Source of the DNA: Lactonifactor sp. BIOML-A5
GTDB lineage: Bacteria; Bacillota; Clostridia; Lachnospirales; Lachnospiraceae
Assembly (NCBI RefSeq): GCF_009677585.1
Contig: NZ_WKYV01000029.1
Coordinates: 1 to 54,455, forward strand
DNA length: 54,455 bases
Reading direction: 5' to 3'
This document shows positions 13,587 through 20,822 of this stretch, one piece after another. The translations under genes were made by a program, and so were the position numbers. Below the pieces are notes generated by a model. The model saw only the letters and a list, made by a program, of their open reading frames with translations. It ran no database searches and was not told the DNA's origin. The first letter of the stretch is position 1. Each line of letters starts with the position of its first letter.

Positions 13587-15924
13587 TTCCCGAATGGAAA
13601 AGAAGTGGAATTTAAAAGAGATGGAACTTTCGGAGTTCCGTGATCGTATCTCACAGACTATCCGTACATCGGAAACGATGGAGCAGTATCGCAAGATGTC
13701 AAAGGCACAGCAGGATGATGTGAAAGATGTAGGTGGTTATGTTCTTGGGAGACTCAAAGGTGGCAGACGAAAGAAGGACTGTGTACTTTCCCGTTCTGCA
13801 CTGACTCTGGATATGGATTATGCACATGCCGATGTAGCAGATCAGATTGAAATGTTCCAGACATTTGGATGCTTTATTTACTCCACCCATAAGCACACCA
13901 AAGAGAAACCAAGACTTCGACTCATTGTTCCGCTTTCCAGAGAAGTGACACCGGATGAATATATGGCAGTCAGCCGTAAGGTAGCAGAAGAAATCGGAAT
14001 GGAGTTATTCGATGATACCACCTACGAACCGAGCCGACTGATGTACTGGCCTAGTACCTCTGCAGATGGGGAATTTTTCTTTCATGAGATTACAGGCGAA
14101 CCGCTGAACCCGGATGAGGTGCTTTCCAAATACAAAGATTGGAAAGATGTATCTTCATGGCCGGTATCTAACAGACAGCATTCCATTGTACAGAAGGATA
14201 TCAAGAAACAGGAAGATCCGCTTCAGAAGCGTGGTGTCATCGGAGCGTTCAATCGTACTTTTACAATTACACAGGCAATTGACACTTTTATTTCCGATGT
14301 GTATCAGCCAAGCTCCATGCCCGGTCGTTATGATTACGTTCCGGCGGACTCTGCAGCAGGTGTTGTGATCTACGATGATGTGTTTGCTTATAGCCATCAC
14401 GCCACAGACCCAGCTTGCGGAAAGCTGATGAACGCTTTTGATGTGGTCCGCATTCATAAGTTCGGTCATCTGGATGCGAAGGCTTCTGAGGATACGGACT
14501 CTACGAAACTTCCGTCCTACAAAGCCATGCAGGAATTTGCTTCTCAGAATGAACAGGTACGCATCACACTTGGGAAGGAACGTGAAGAGTCAGCCAGAAT
14601 GGATTTTGCAGAAGAGGACTGGAAGAAACAGCTGGAGTATAACCGACAGGGTATCCTCATCAACAATCTGAAGAACCTGCTTCTCATTCTGAATAACGAT
14701 GAAAACTTAAAAGGGGTCGTGTTCAACCAGCTGTCTGATGATATGGAAATCAAAGGGGAAGTGCCTTGGAGCCATCCATCCAAGTTCTGGAGAGATGCGG
14801 ACGATGCACAGCTGATTTCCTATATCGATCTTACTTATGGAAATTTCTCAGCGAGAAATTATGACATCGCAGTATCAAAGGTAACGGATGATCGTTCCTA
14901 CCATCCGATCAAAGAGTTCCTGGTATCACTCCCGGAATGGGATGAAATCCCAAGAGTAGACACACTGCTTGTCGATTTCTTGGGGGCAGCAGATAACGAA
15001 TATGTCCGTGCAGTTACCAGAAAAACCTTAGTAGCTGCGATAGCCAGAGTTATGACTCCGGGATGTAAGTTCGATACCATGCTGGTGTTATCTGGTCCGC
15101 AGGGAAAGGGTAAATCCACACTCATTGCAAAGCTGTGTGGGGACTGGTTCAATGACTCGCTTCTGTTATCCGACACAAAGGATAAGACTGCTGCCGAGAA
15201 GCTGCAGGGGTATTGGATTCTGGAAATCGGAGAGTTAGCAGGTCTTAAGAAAACAGATATTGAAACGCTCCGTGGGTTCCTGTCCCGACAGAATGACATT
15301 TACCGTGCTGCCTTTGGAAGAAGAGCGACTCCTCATCCAAGACAGTGTGTGTTCATCGGAACGACCAATGCAGATACTTATCTTCGTGATATTACGGGTA
15401 ACAGACGCTTCTGGCCTGTGAAAGTTCCGGGCGGTACGGGCAGAGGTTCTTGGGAACTTACCCGTGAGGAAGTGGAAATGATTTGGGCGGAGGCACTTCA
15501 TTATTACAAAAAAGGTGAAACCCTCTATCTTCCAAAAGAACTGGAGCCGATTGCAGTGCAGGAACAGAAGGAAGCAATGGAACAGGACGAAAGGGAGGGT
15601 ACGATTCGCGACTACCTTGAGATGCTCTTGCCGGAGAACTGGGAGTCCATGACTCTTTATGAAAGAAGGAACTTCATTAACGGATCAGAATTTGAAGGAA
15701 GCCGTAAGGTCGGAGTGAAGAAGCGTACCCGTGTCTGCAATATGGAAATCTGGTGCGAGTGTTTCGGAAAAGAGCGTGGCAATCTGAAACGACAGGATGC
15801 CAATGAAATCGCAGCCATTATGAGTAACATCGAAGGCTGGAAGCGACCGGAAGGTAAGATGCGCTTCTCCATTTACGGAGTAGTCAAAGGGTATGTAAGA
15901 GAAGAATTGATGGAAACAGAATAG
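13561..15924 (+). CDS. VirE-type primase/helicase
   Basis: The 787-residue protein has an N-terminal primase-polymerase-like part (SALTLDMDYAHADVADQIEM and TKEKPRLRLIVPLSREVTPD with TYEPSRLMYWPS) and a C-terminal VirE (PF05272) ATPase. Walker A is SGPQGKGKSTLIAKLCGDW (G512-S519), followed by the acidic segment YWILEIGELAG and an arginine-rich sensor GNRRFWPVKV. Despite the historic name virulence-associated protein E, in phages it primes and unwinds DNA at the fork, together with the adjacent polymerase. Start ATG 13561 follows a G-rich ribosome site inside the previous gene. Confidence 0.9.
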   Translation: MKIAVSTGNSRMEKKWNLKEMELSEFRDRISQTIRTSETMEQYRKMSKAQQDDVKDVGGYVLGRLKGGRRKKDCVLSRSALTLDMDYAHADVADQIEMFQTFGCFIYSTHKHTKEKPRLRLIVPLSREVTPDEYMAVSRKVAEEIGMELFDDTTYEPSRLMYWPSTSADGEFFFHEITGEPLNPDEVLSKYKDWKDVSSWPVSNRQHSIVQKDIKKQEDPLQKRGVIGAFNRTFTITQAIDTFISDVYQPSSMPGRYDYVPADSAAGVVIYDDVFAYSHHATDPACGKLMNAFDVVRIHKFGHLDAKASEDTDSTKLPSYKAMQEFASQNEQVRITLGKEREESARMDFAEEDWKKQLEYNRQGILINNLKNLLLILNNDENLKGVVFNQLSDDMEIKGEVPWSHPSKFWRDADDAQLISYIDLTYGNFSARNYDIAVSKVTDDRSYHPIKEFLVSLPEWDEIPRVDTLLVDFLGAADNEYVRAVTRKTLVAAIARVMTPGCKFDTMLVLSGPQGKGKSTLIAKLCGDWFNDSLLLSDTKDKTAAEKLQGYWILEIGELAGLKKTDIETLRGFLSRQNDIYRAAFGRRATPHPRQCVFIGTTNADTYLRDITGNRRFWPVKVPGGTGRGSWELTREEVEMIWAEALHYYKKGETLYLPKELEPIAVQEQKEAMEQDEREGTIRDYLEMLLPENWESMTLYERRNFINGSEFEGSRKVGVKKRTRVCNMEIWCECFGKERGNLKRQDANEIAAIMSNIEGWKRPEGKMRFSIYGVVKGYVREELMETE

Positions 15925-15931
15925 GGAAACA

Positions 15932-15974
15932 ATCGGCAATGGTGATGCCGACAACGCCAGTTGCCATTGCCGAT
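15932..15974 (+). repeat. Long perfect inverted repeat in the primase-nuclease gap
   Basis: ATCGGCAATGG (15932-15942) and CCATTGCCGAT (15964-15974) are perfect 11-bp arms; the loop contains a further GGCAA/TTGCC-type pairing. A second small stem TATCC/GGATA follows at about 15978-15994. No T-run is present. The 244-base gap also holds an imperfect dyad ATGCGTAT/GTATACGCGCAT near 16114-16139 and no gene that I can support. Confidence 0.55.
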
Positions 15975-16168
15975 GAGGTATCCGAAAACAGGATATGACG
16001 GCAAACAGAAAAAAGGCTGGAACCGCAAGGGAAGCAGGGTGGCTTGTTTCTATGTTGCCTATAAATATCTATTAAATAGAAATCTATAAATATAGCCCCG
16101 TAACACACGCGAATATGCGTATTGCACGTATACGCGCATAAAAGGGAAATTGGGAAACGGAGGTTTCA

Positions 16169-16456
16169 ATGAGTTATAGCGAAAAGTACGTGGAACAAAA
16201 ATTAGTAACCGAGGCAAAAAAGATGGGAGGCTTGGCGGCAAAGTTCGTGTCTCCCGGTTTAGATGGGGTGCCGGACAGATTGATACTGTTCCCCGGAGGC
16301 AAGGTGGCATTTGCAGAACTGAAGGCTCCGGGCAAGAAGCTCCGCCCCTTACAGGAAAAAAGAAAGCGAACACTGGAAGGATTAGGCTTCCGGGTTTATG
16401 TGATAGATAGCGTAGAAAAGATTGGAGGGATTTTACATGAAATACAAACCGCATGA
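16169..16456 (+). CDS. VRR-NUC domain nuclease
   Basis: The 95-residue protein is a minimal VRR-NUC (PD-(D/E)XK) nuclease: EKYVEQKLVTEAKKMGGLA, then PGLDGVPDRLILFPGGKVAF with catalytic Asp, and AELKAPGKKLRPLQ with the ExK pair, and a final GFRVYVIDSVE strand. GGAGG precedes the start. Stand-alone phage VRR-NUC proteins resolve branched DNA. It overlaps the SNF2 helicase gene by 20 bases and probably works with it. Confidence 0.9.
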   Translation: MSYSEKYVEQKLVTEAKKMGGLAAKFVSPGLDGVPDRLILFPGGKVAFAELKAPGKKLRPLQEKRKRTLEGLGFRVYVIDSVEKIGGILHEIQTA

Positions 16457-17804
16457 TTATCAGAACTATGCTTCTGAATTCATTATAAAAAATCCATACT
16501 GCGGACTGATCCTTGACATGGGTCTTGGAAAAACGGTCATTACCTTATCCGCACTGTGGGAGTTAATCCTTGATTATTTTACAGTCGGACGAGTGCTTGT
16601 GATCGCACCGAAGCGTGTAGCAGAAGATACATGGAGCCGGGAATTTATGAAGTGGGATCATCTGGCGGGCCTTAAAATATCAAAGGTGCTGGGGACAAAG
16701 CAGCAGAGGGAAGATGCCCTAAAAGCAGAAGCAGACATTTTCATCATTAACCGTGAAAATGTGGCATGGCTTGTGGAAAACCATAAGTGGGATTTTGATA
16801 CCGTGGTGATTGATGAGATTTCGTCCTTTAAATCCAATAAGGCACAGAGGTTCAAGGCTCTGAAAAAAGTGCGACCACAGATTAAAAGAATGATCGGACT
16901 TACCGGGACACCATCACCGAACAGTCTGATTGATCTCTGGCCACAGATGTATCTGCTGGATATGGGACAGAGACTTGGACGATACATCACCGGATATCGT
17001 GAGAGATTCTTCGTGCCGGACAAGCGTAATAAAGAAATCATATATTCCTACAAGTTAAGACCGGGAGCAGAGCAGAAGATATACAGTTTGATTTCCGATA
17101 TTTGTATTTCCATGAAGGCTTGTGACTATCTGCAGATGCCGGATCGTATCGATACCCAAGTGGAAGTTACAATGTCGGATAAGGAGCAGAAGTTCTATGA
17201 CCAGCTGGAAAATGACATGGTGTTAACAGTCGGAGAGGATGAACTGGATGCAGTCAATGCAGCTGCACTTTCCAATAAGCTCTCCCAGATGGCAAACGGT
17301 GCGGTCTACGATGAAAATAAAAAAGTGATTCCAATCCATGAGAGGAAACTGGATGCACTGGAAGATCTGATCGAAGCTGCCAATGGTAAACCAGTCCTTG
17401 TGGCTTACTGGTTCAAGCATGATAAAGACAGAATTAAACAGAGATTTGATGTAAGAGAAATTGATACGGCAAAGGATATCGCAGACTGGAATGAGGGGAA
17501 GATTCCTGTGGCATTGATCCATCCGGCATCTGCAGGACATGGATTAAATTTGCAGGATGGAGGTTCTACCATCATCTGGTTTGGACTTACTTGGTCGTTG
17601 GAATTGTATCAGCAGTTGAATGCAAGACTCTGGAGACAGGGGCAGCAGAACACGGTGGTGGTACAGCACATAATAGCAAAAGGAACTGTAGATGAAGATG
17701 TCATGAAGGCGTTGGAAAGAAAGGATGCCGGGCAGTCGGCATTGATCGATGCAGTTCGTGCAAGGATTGGAGGTAGAGAGAATGAAAGCAGGAGAAGTGC
17801 TTGA
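16437..17804 (+). CDS. SNF2-family DEAD/DEAH helicase
   Basis: ATG 16437 after GGAGGG gives 455 residues. Walker A is LDMGLGKTVITLSALWE (GLGKT 29-33), Walker B is TVVIDEISSFKS (Asp 126-Glu 127-Ile-Ser), then LTGTPSPNSLIDLWPQMYLL (motif III) and the C-terminal helicase half with HGLNLQDGGSTIIWFGLTWS and NARLWRQGQQNTVVVQHI (motifs V and VI). This is the phage-type SNF2 helicase that accompanies VRR-NUC and the DUF1492 protein in clostridial prophages, probably in replication or recombination. Confidence 0.92.
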   Translation: MKYKPHDYQNYASEFIIKNPYCGLILDMGLGKTVITLSALWELILDYFTVGRVLVIAPKRVAEDTWSREFMKWDHLAGLKISKVLGTKQQREDALKAEADIFIINRENVAWLVENHKWDFDTVVIDEISSFKSNKAQRFKALKKVRPQIKRMIGLTGTPSPNSLIDLWPQMYLLDMGQRLGRYITGYRERFFVPDKRNKEIIYSYKLRPGAEQKIYSLISDICISMKACDYLQMPDRIDTQVEVTMSDKEQKFYDQLENDMVLTVGEDELDAVNAAALSNKLSQMANGAVYDENKKVIPIHERKLDALEDLIEAANGKPVLVAYWFKHDKDRIKQRFDVREIDTAKDIADWNEGKIPVALIHPASAGHGLNLQDGGSTIIWFGLTWSLELYQQLNARLWRQGQQNTVVVQHIIAKGTVDEDVMKALERKDAGQSALIDAVRARIGGRENESRRSA

Positions 17805-18267
17805 TAAATATCAGGAATTAAAAAAAGAACAGACAGTATTGAAATTCCAGCTTTCCAGATTTAAAGGGGTTTCACCCGATGACATCATTGAGTCTATGAC
17901 CTTCTCCCATGCCGATGGGGAGAGGGTCCAGACCAGCGGTATCAGTGATAAGACTGGGAAGATAGCTGTGAATTATAAAAAGATTGCGGACAGGGAAAAT
18001 GAAGAATGGCTTTCCTATTTGATTTCCAGACTTGAGTACGTGGAAGCTGAAATAGAATTCTTTGAATTCACGGTGAAGGGATTGTCCAATGGAGTCGGTG
18101 AGATCATGTGGGATATGATTGTAGAGTCCATGAGCTGGGGAGAAGTTGAAGAAAAGTATCATATCAGTCATGCAACTTTAGGAAGATACAGAAAGAGTGC
18201 GATAAAAGAACTGGACGTGATTTATGAAATGCGTGATAGACAAACCGAATTATATATGCTGGGATAG
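17782..18267 (+). CDS. DUF1492 sigma-like protein, likely late-gene regulator
   Basis: ATG 17782 lies within the end of the helicase gene. The 161-residue protein has an N-terminal coiled coil (MKAGEVLDKYQELKKEQTVL) and a C-terminal HTH related to sigma-70 region 4: MSWGEVEEKYHISHATLGRY followed by RKSAIKELDVIYEM. DUF1492/ArpU-like proteins sit at the end of early operons and control late transcription in Gram-positive phages. The place just before the late region supports that role. Confidence 0.75.
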   Translation: MKAGEVLDKYQELKKEQTVLKFQLSRFKGVSPDDIIESMTFSHADGERVQTSGISDKTGKIAVNYKKIADRENEEWLSYLISRLEYVEAEIEFFEFTVKGLSNGVGEIMWDMIVESMSWGEVEEKYHISHATLGRYRKSAIKELDVIYEMRDRQTELYMLG

Positions 18268-18277
18268 GAGGATGCTT

Positions 18278-18643
18278 ATGTGTAAACGTGGTGATATATA
18301 CTATGCTGATTTTGGAGTAAAAATGGGTTCGTGTGAACAGGGCGGTATTCGTCCGGCAGTCGTTGTGAGTAATAACAAAGCAAATGCAAATTCTCCGGTG
18401 ATTACGGTTGTTCCGCTTACAACAAAGATTTGGAAGAAACCTTATCTTCCAACGCATGTGCAGATACCATATTCTGTAACAACAGGATTACATAGAAAGA
18501 GTATGGCATTAGCAGAACAGGTGGAGACTATTGATAAAAAGAAACTGACCGAGAAGATTGGAGAAATTTCCGATGACATTCTGATGGAACAGATAACAGT
18601 AGCTCTTCAAATTCAGATAGGTGCTTATGAGGAGTATAATTGA
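18278..18643 (+). CDS. MazF/PemK-type mRNA interferase without a visible antitoxin
   Basis: The second ATG (18278) has AGGAGG six bases upstream. The 121-residue protein shows MazF features: RGDIYYADFG at the N-terminus, GGIRPAVVVSNNKANANSPV, VVPLTTKIWKKPYLPTHV and LHRKSMALAEQVETIDKKKL. The conserved Arg of RPAVV and the Thr of PLTT are kept, so it could be an active ribonuclease cutting mRNA. The upstream neighbour is the sigma-like gene and the downstream one a zinc-ribbon gene, so no MazE-like antitoxin is adjacent. A terminator follows immediately. Confidence 0.9.
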   Translation: MCKRGDIYYADFGVKMGSCEQGGIRPAVVVSNNKANANSPVITVVPLTTKIWKKPYLPTHVQIPYSVTTGLHRKSMALAEQVETIDKKKLTEKIGEISDDILMEQITVALQIQIGAYEEYN

Positions 18644-18678
18644 GGCAGTTGGGAAACCGACTGTCTTTTCTTTTTTTC
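18644..18678 (+). terminator. Rho-independent terminator at the end of the early operon
   Basis: GGCAGTTGG (18644-18652) pairs with CCGACTGTC (18657-18665) around a GAAA tetraloop, followed by a long T-rich run. It ends the early operon after MazF. Confidence 0.85.
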
Positions 18679-18684
18679 TGGAAG

Positions 18685-18693
18685 TGATATAAT
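18685..18693 (+). promoter_or_regulatory. Extended -10 promoter of the zinc-ribbon gene
   Basis: TGATATAAT (TG at 18685-18686, TATAAT 18688-18693) is an extended -10 element; no good -35 is visible. It lies between the early terminator and the gene at 18764. The same nine bases occur upstream of the cassette at 26235. Confidence 0.5.
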
Positions 18694-18763
18694 AATACAA
18701 ATGAATAAAGGTTTTGAGAAAAAGCAGATTTTGTTCAGTGAACATTGCGAAGGAGAGTACGTT

Positions 18764-19171
18764 ATGGAAATAAGTAAACAAGCCGTTTATTTTGAACCAA
18801 GTTTAAAATTGAAAAAATGTCATAGAGATTCCTGTAGAGGGAATTTGAAAAATAGTGAAATGTTCTTGTGGAAAAATCCAAATAAAAGAATAAGATTTTC
18901 GTGTAAAAAATGTGAATTATGCGGAACGATTTATCTGGATTGTGAACTGTACAGTACAATTAAAAATAAAGAACAGTTAGAAATACTCAATTCTGATATG
19001 GGTGAAGTTAATCAAGCTATTACAAAAAGAAAAGAAAAACTTCGAGCAAAAAAGAGGAAAGAGCTTTGTGGTGTGGGCGGTTCAGGAACTCTTGAAGATA
19101 AAAGATACATTGGGAACAGCATGGAAAGATCATTTATACAAATAAATATTGATAACTTAAAGAAAAAATAA
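18764..19171 (+). CDS. Zinc-ribbon protein with its own promoter and terminator
   Basis: ATG 18764 is preferred to 18701 because AAGGAGAG lies about seven bases upstream. The 135-residue basic protein has paired cysteines (CHRDSC and CKKCELCG), suggesting a zinc ribbon of roughly residues 18-60, then a coiled-coil region (LEILNSDMGEVNQAITKRKE) and a lysine-rich tail. I know no family. It is flanked by an upstream terminator and extended -10 promoter and a downstream terminator at 19248, the arrangement of a phage moron expressed in the lysogen. Confidence 0.6.
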   Translation: MEISKQAVYFEPSLKLKKCHRDSCRGNLKNSEMFLWKNPNKRIRFSCKKCELCGTIYLDCELYSTIKNKEQLEILNSDMGEVNQAITKRKEKLRAKKRKELCGVGGSGTLEDKRYIGNSMERSFIQINIDNLKKK

Positions 19172-19247
19172 GACTTGATTATATATGAGACAAACACGAG
19201 ACTGACAAACGCCAAATTGTGTGTTATTGTTATAGTGCAAAAAAAAT

Positions 19248-19281
19248 GAACTGAGGGAAACAAACCTTCGGTTCTTTTTTT
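19248..19281 (+). terminator. Rho-independent terminator after the zinc-ribbon gene
   Basis: GAACTGAGG (19248-19256) pairs with CCTTCGGTTC (19265-19274) with one mismatch, followed by seven T residues. Confidence 0.75.
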
Positions 19282-19284
19282 ATG

Positions 19285-19322
19285 CCGTGGCGGAGGTTTC
19301 GTACTCTTTTCAACCGCCACGG
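19285..19322 (+). repeat. Perfect 9-bp inverted repeat upstream of the HNH gene
   Basis: CCGTGGCGG (19285-19293) and CCGCCACGG (19314-19322) are perfect arms with a 20-base loop, ending 22 bases before the HNH start. It may be a 5' mRNA structure or a protein-binding dyad of the packaging region. Confidence 0.55.
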
Positions 19323-19344
19323 ACATAGAAGGGAGGAACTTGGA

Positions 19345-19698
19345 ATGCCAAGAAAACCAAAGAAACCTTGTAAGCATCCCGGTTGTCCGAATCTGACGGA
19401 AGGCTTTTATTGTGAAGAACATGAAAGCCTGCATCGTGGTGAAAGAACAGGTGCTGCGAACCGTGGTTATAATCGCAAATGGCAGAAGGCAAGAGGTCGT
19501 TTCTTAAGAGTAAATCCGTTGTGTGTGGAATGCCAGAAGGAAGGAAAATATGTGAGAGCAACAGTTGTTGACCATATTGTTCCTCATCGTGGCGATCCCG
19601 TGTTGTTCTGGGACGAGTCGAACTGGCAGCCTCTTTGTAAACACCACCATGACAGCAAAACAATGACGGAAGACCGATACCAGGAGTATCGTTACTAA
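19345..19698 (+). CDS. HNH endonuclease of the packaging module
   Basis: ATG 19345 behind GGGAGGA gives 117 residues. An N-terminal zinc knuckle (CKHPGCPNLTEGFYCEEH) is followed by NRKWQKARGRFLRVNPLCVE and the HNH core VRATVVDHIVPHRGDP with NWQPLCKHHHDSKT. HNH proteins of this type lie beside cos and terminase genes in HK97-like phages and help the terminase cut cos. The small terminase is 4.4 kb further on, an unusually large distance filled by accessory genes. Confidence 0.9.
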   Translation: MPRKPKKPCKHPGCPNLTEGFYCEEHESLHRGERTGAANRGYNRKWQKARGRFLRVNPLCVECQKEGKYVRATVVDHIVPHRGDPVLFWDESNWQPLCKHHHDSKTMTEDRYQEYRY

Positions 19699-19789
19699 TT
19701 ACCAGAATGTAACAGAAATCCTTGGTGGTTCTTCGTATGGATAAAAAAGAACGCTTCGTTTATAGTGTCTCGCTGAAGGAGGCGATGCT

Positions 19790-20095
19790 ATGGACGAAAG
19801 TGAAAAACAATTTTTAAGGGAACTGTTGTCACACCGTATGGAGGTTCATTACCAAAGAATTTGTGATGCCAAGTCCTATCAGCAGAGAAAAGAAGAACTG
19901 GAATACTACGATGAAATGGAGGAAAAGTATCGTAAGGTGTTTACTTCGTTGTCGGAAGAACACCAGAAAGTTATCAGAGAGTATGTCGAGAACGTAAGCG
20001 ATGCAGCTACGGAAGAAACAGAAAGATATTATCGTTCCGGCTTTGAAGATGGATTAAAGCTGATGGGTGCGCTCATCAAATATTACATCCGGTAG
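19790..20095 (+). CDS. Small helical phage protein of unknown function
   Basis: The 101-residue acidic protein starts after AAGGAGG. It is helical (FLRELLSHRMEVHYQRICDA; YRKVFTSLSEEHQKVIREYV) and ends in YYRSGFEDGLKLMGALIKYY. This end resembles the AYMHGVVEGIAL ends of the small proteins at 5128 and 5739, so all three may belong to one DUF6809-like family. Function unknown. Confidence 0.65.
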   Translation: MDESEKQFLRELLSHRMEVHYQRICDAKSYQQRKEELEYYDEMEEKYRKVFTSLSEEHQKVIREYVENVSDAATEETERYYRSGFEDGLKLMGALIKYYIR

Positions 20096-20100
20096 CTGAT

Positions 20101-20200
20101 GCCGGGGGATATCAAATCTCTGTGATCCTGCCCCGGTCAGACCGCCGCCCCCTCAAACGTGAATTTTCGCAGAATTAAACACGGGGGATAGGTCGGTTGT
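20101..20200. other. Candidate cos (packaging) site
   Basis: This gene-free stretch of about 260 bases between 20096 and 20357 has an unusual G/C-rich dyad: ACCG (20141-20144) and CCCCC (20148-20152) on one side, GGGGG (20183-20187) and CGGT (20194-20197) on the other, around an AT-rich centre. A second pair, GCCGGGG (20101-20107) and CCCCGGTC (20131-20138), lies beside it. In cos phages of Gram-positive hosts such symmetrical G/C blocks between HNH and terminase genes mark the cut site. The exact nick positions cannot be read. Confidence 0.45.
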
Positions 20201-20357
20201 GCGAATTGATACGAAGAAAGCCTAGAAATTCAAGGAATTTCCGGTGAAGAGTTTCGTTAAAAAGTAAATAAAAACCATGTTTTTTATGGGTAAAAAAGTG
20301 CGAAAAAGAGGTGCTTTTTTACTCATTTTTTTATGCTCGTTGAAAGGGAGTGAAAGA

Positions 20358-20822
20358 ATGACAGAGCAACAGGCAAAACAGATTGTGGAGATGCGACTCA
20401 AGGGAGTCGGCTATAAATCGATTGGAACAGTGGTTGGGCTGTCCCGTGACATTGTGAGGAACTATTGCAAAAACCATAATCTTACGGGATATACGTCAGC
20501 ACTGACGAAAAACGTACAGATGAAAATGGACAGCGGCGAAGCCTGCCTGTATTGCGGTGGTTCAATTACCAAACCGAAGACGGGCAGACCGAAAAAGTTC
20601 TGCTCAGAAAAATGCAGAAGAGAATGGTGGAAGATGCACCCGGAAGCATTGAAGCGGAATGAAAAAGCAATGTACGAACTGGTTTGTGGTCATTGCGGGC
20701 AGACGTTTATTTCCTATGGGAATAAGAACAGAAAGTATTGCTGTCACGATTGTTACATTAAGGATAGATTTTGGAGGGATGAAGAATATGAAAACAGCAA
20801 AGTTGTCGGTCTTACCGATTAA
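20358..20822 (+). CDS. HTH protein with two zinc-ribbon motifs
   Basis: ATG 20358 behind AAAGGGAG gives 154 residues. An N-terminal resolvase/sigma-like HTH (QAKQIVEMRLKGVGYKSIGT, VVGLSRDIVRNYCKNH) is followed by two treble-clef zinc sites: CLYCGGSI...KKFCSEKCRREWW and CGHCGQTF...RKYCCHDCYIKDRF. It overlaps the ParB-methylase start by 35 bases. DNA binding is likely; a regulatory role near the packaging region is inferred. Similar proteins occur in clostridial prophages and ICEs. Confidence 0.7.
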   Translation: MTEQQAKQIVEMRLKGVGYKSIGTVVGLSRDIVRNYCKNHNLTGYTSALTKNVQMKMDSGEACLYCGGSITKPKTGRPKKFCSEKCRREWWKMHPEALKRNEKAMYELVCGHCGQTFISYGNKNRKYCCHDCYIKDRFWRDEEYENSKVVGLTD

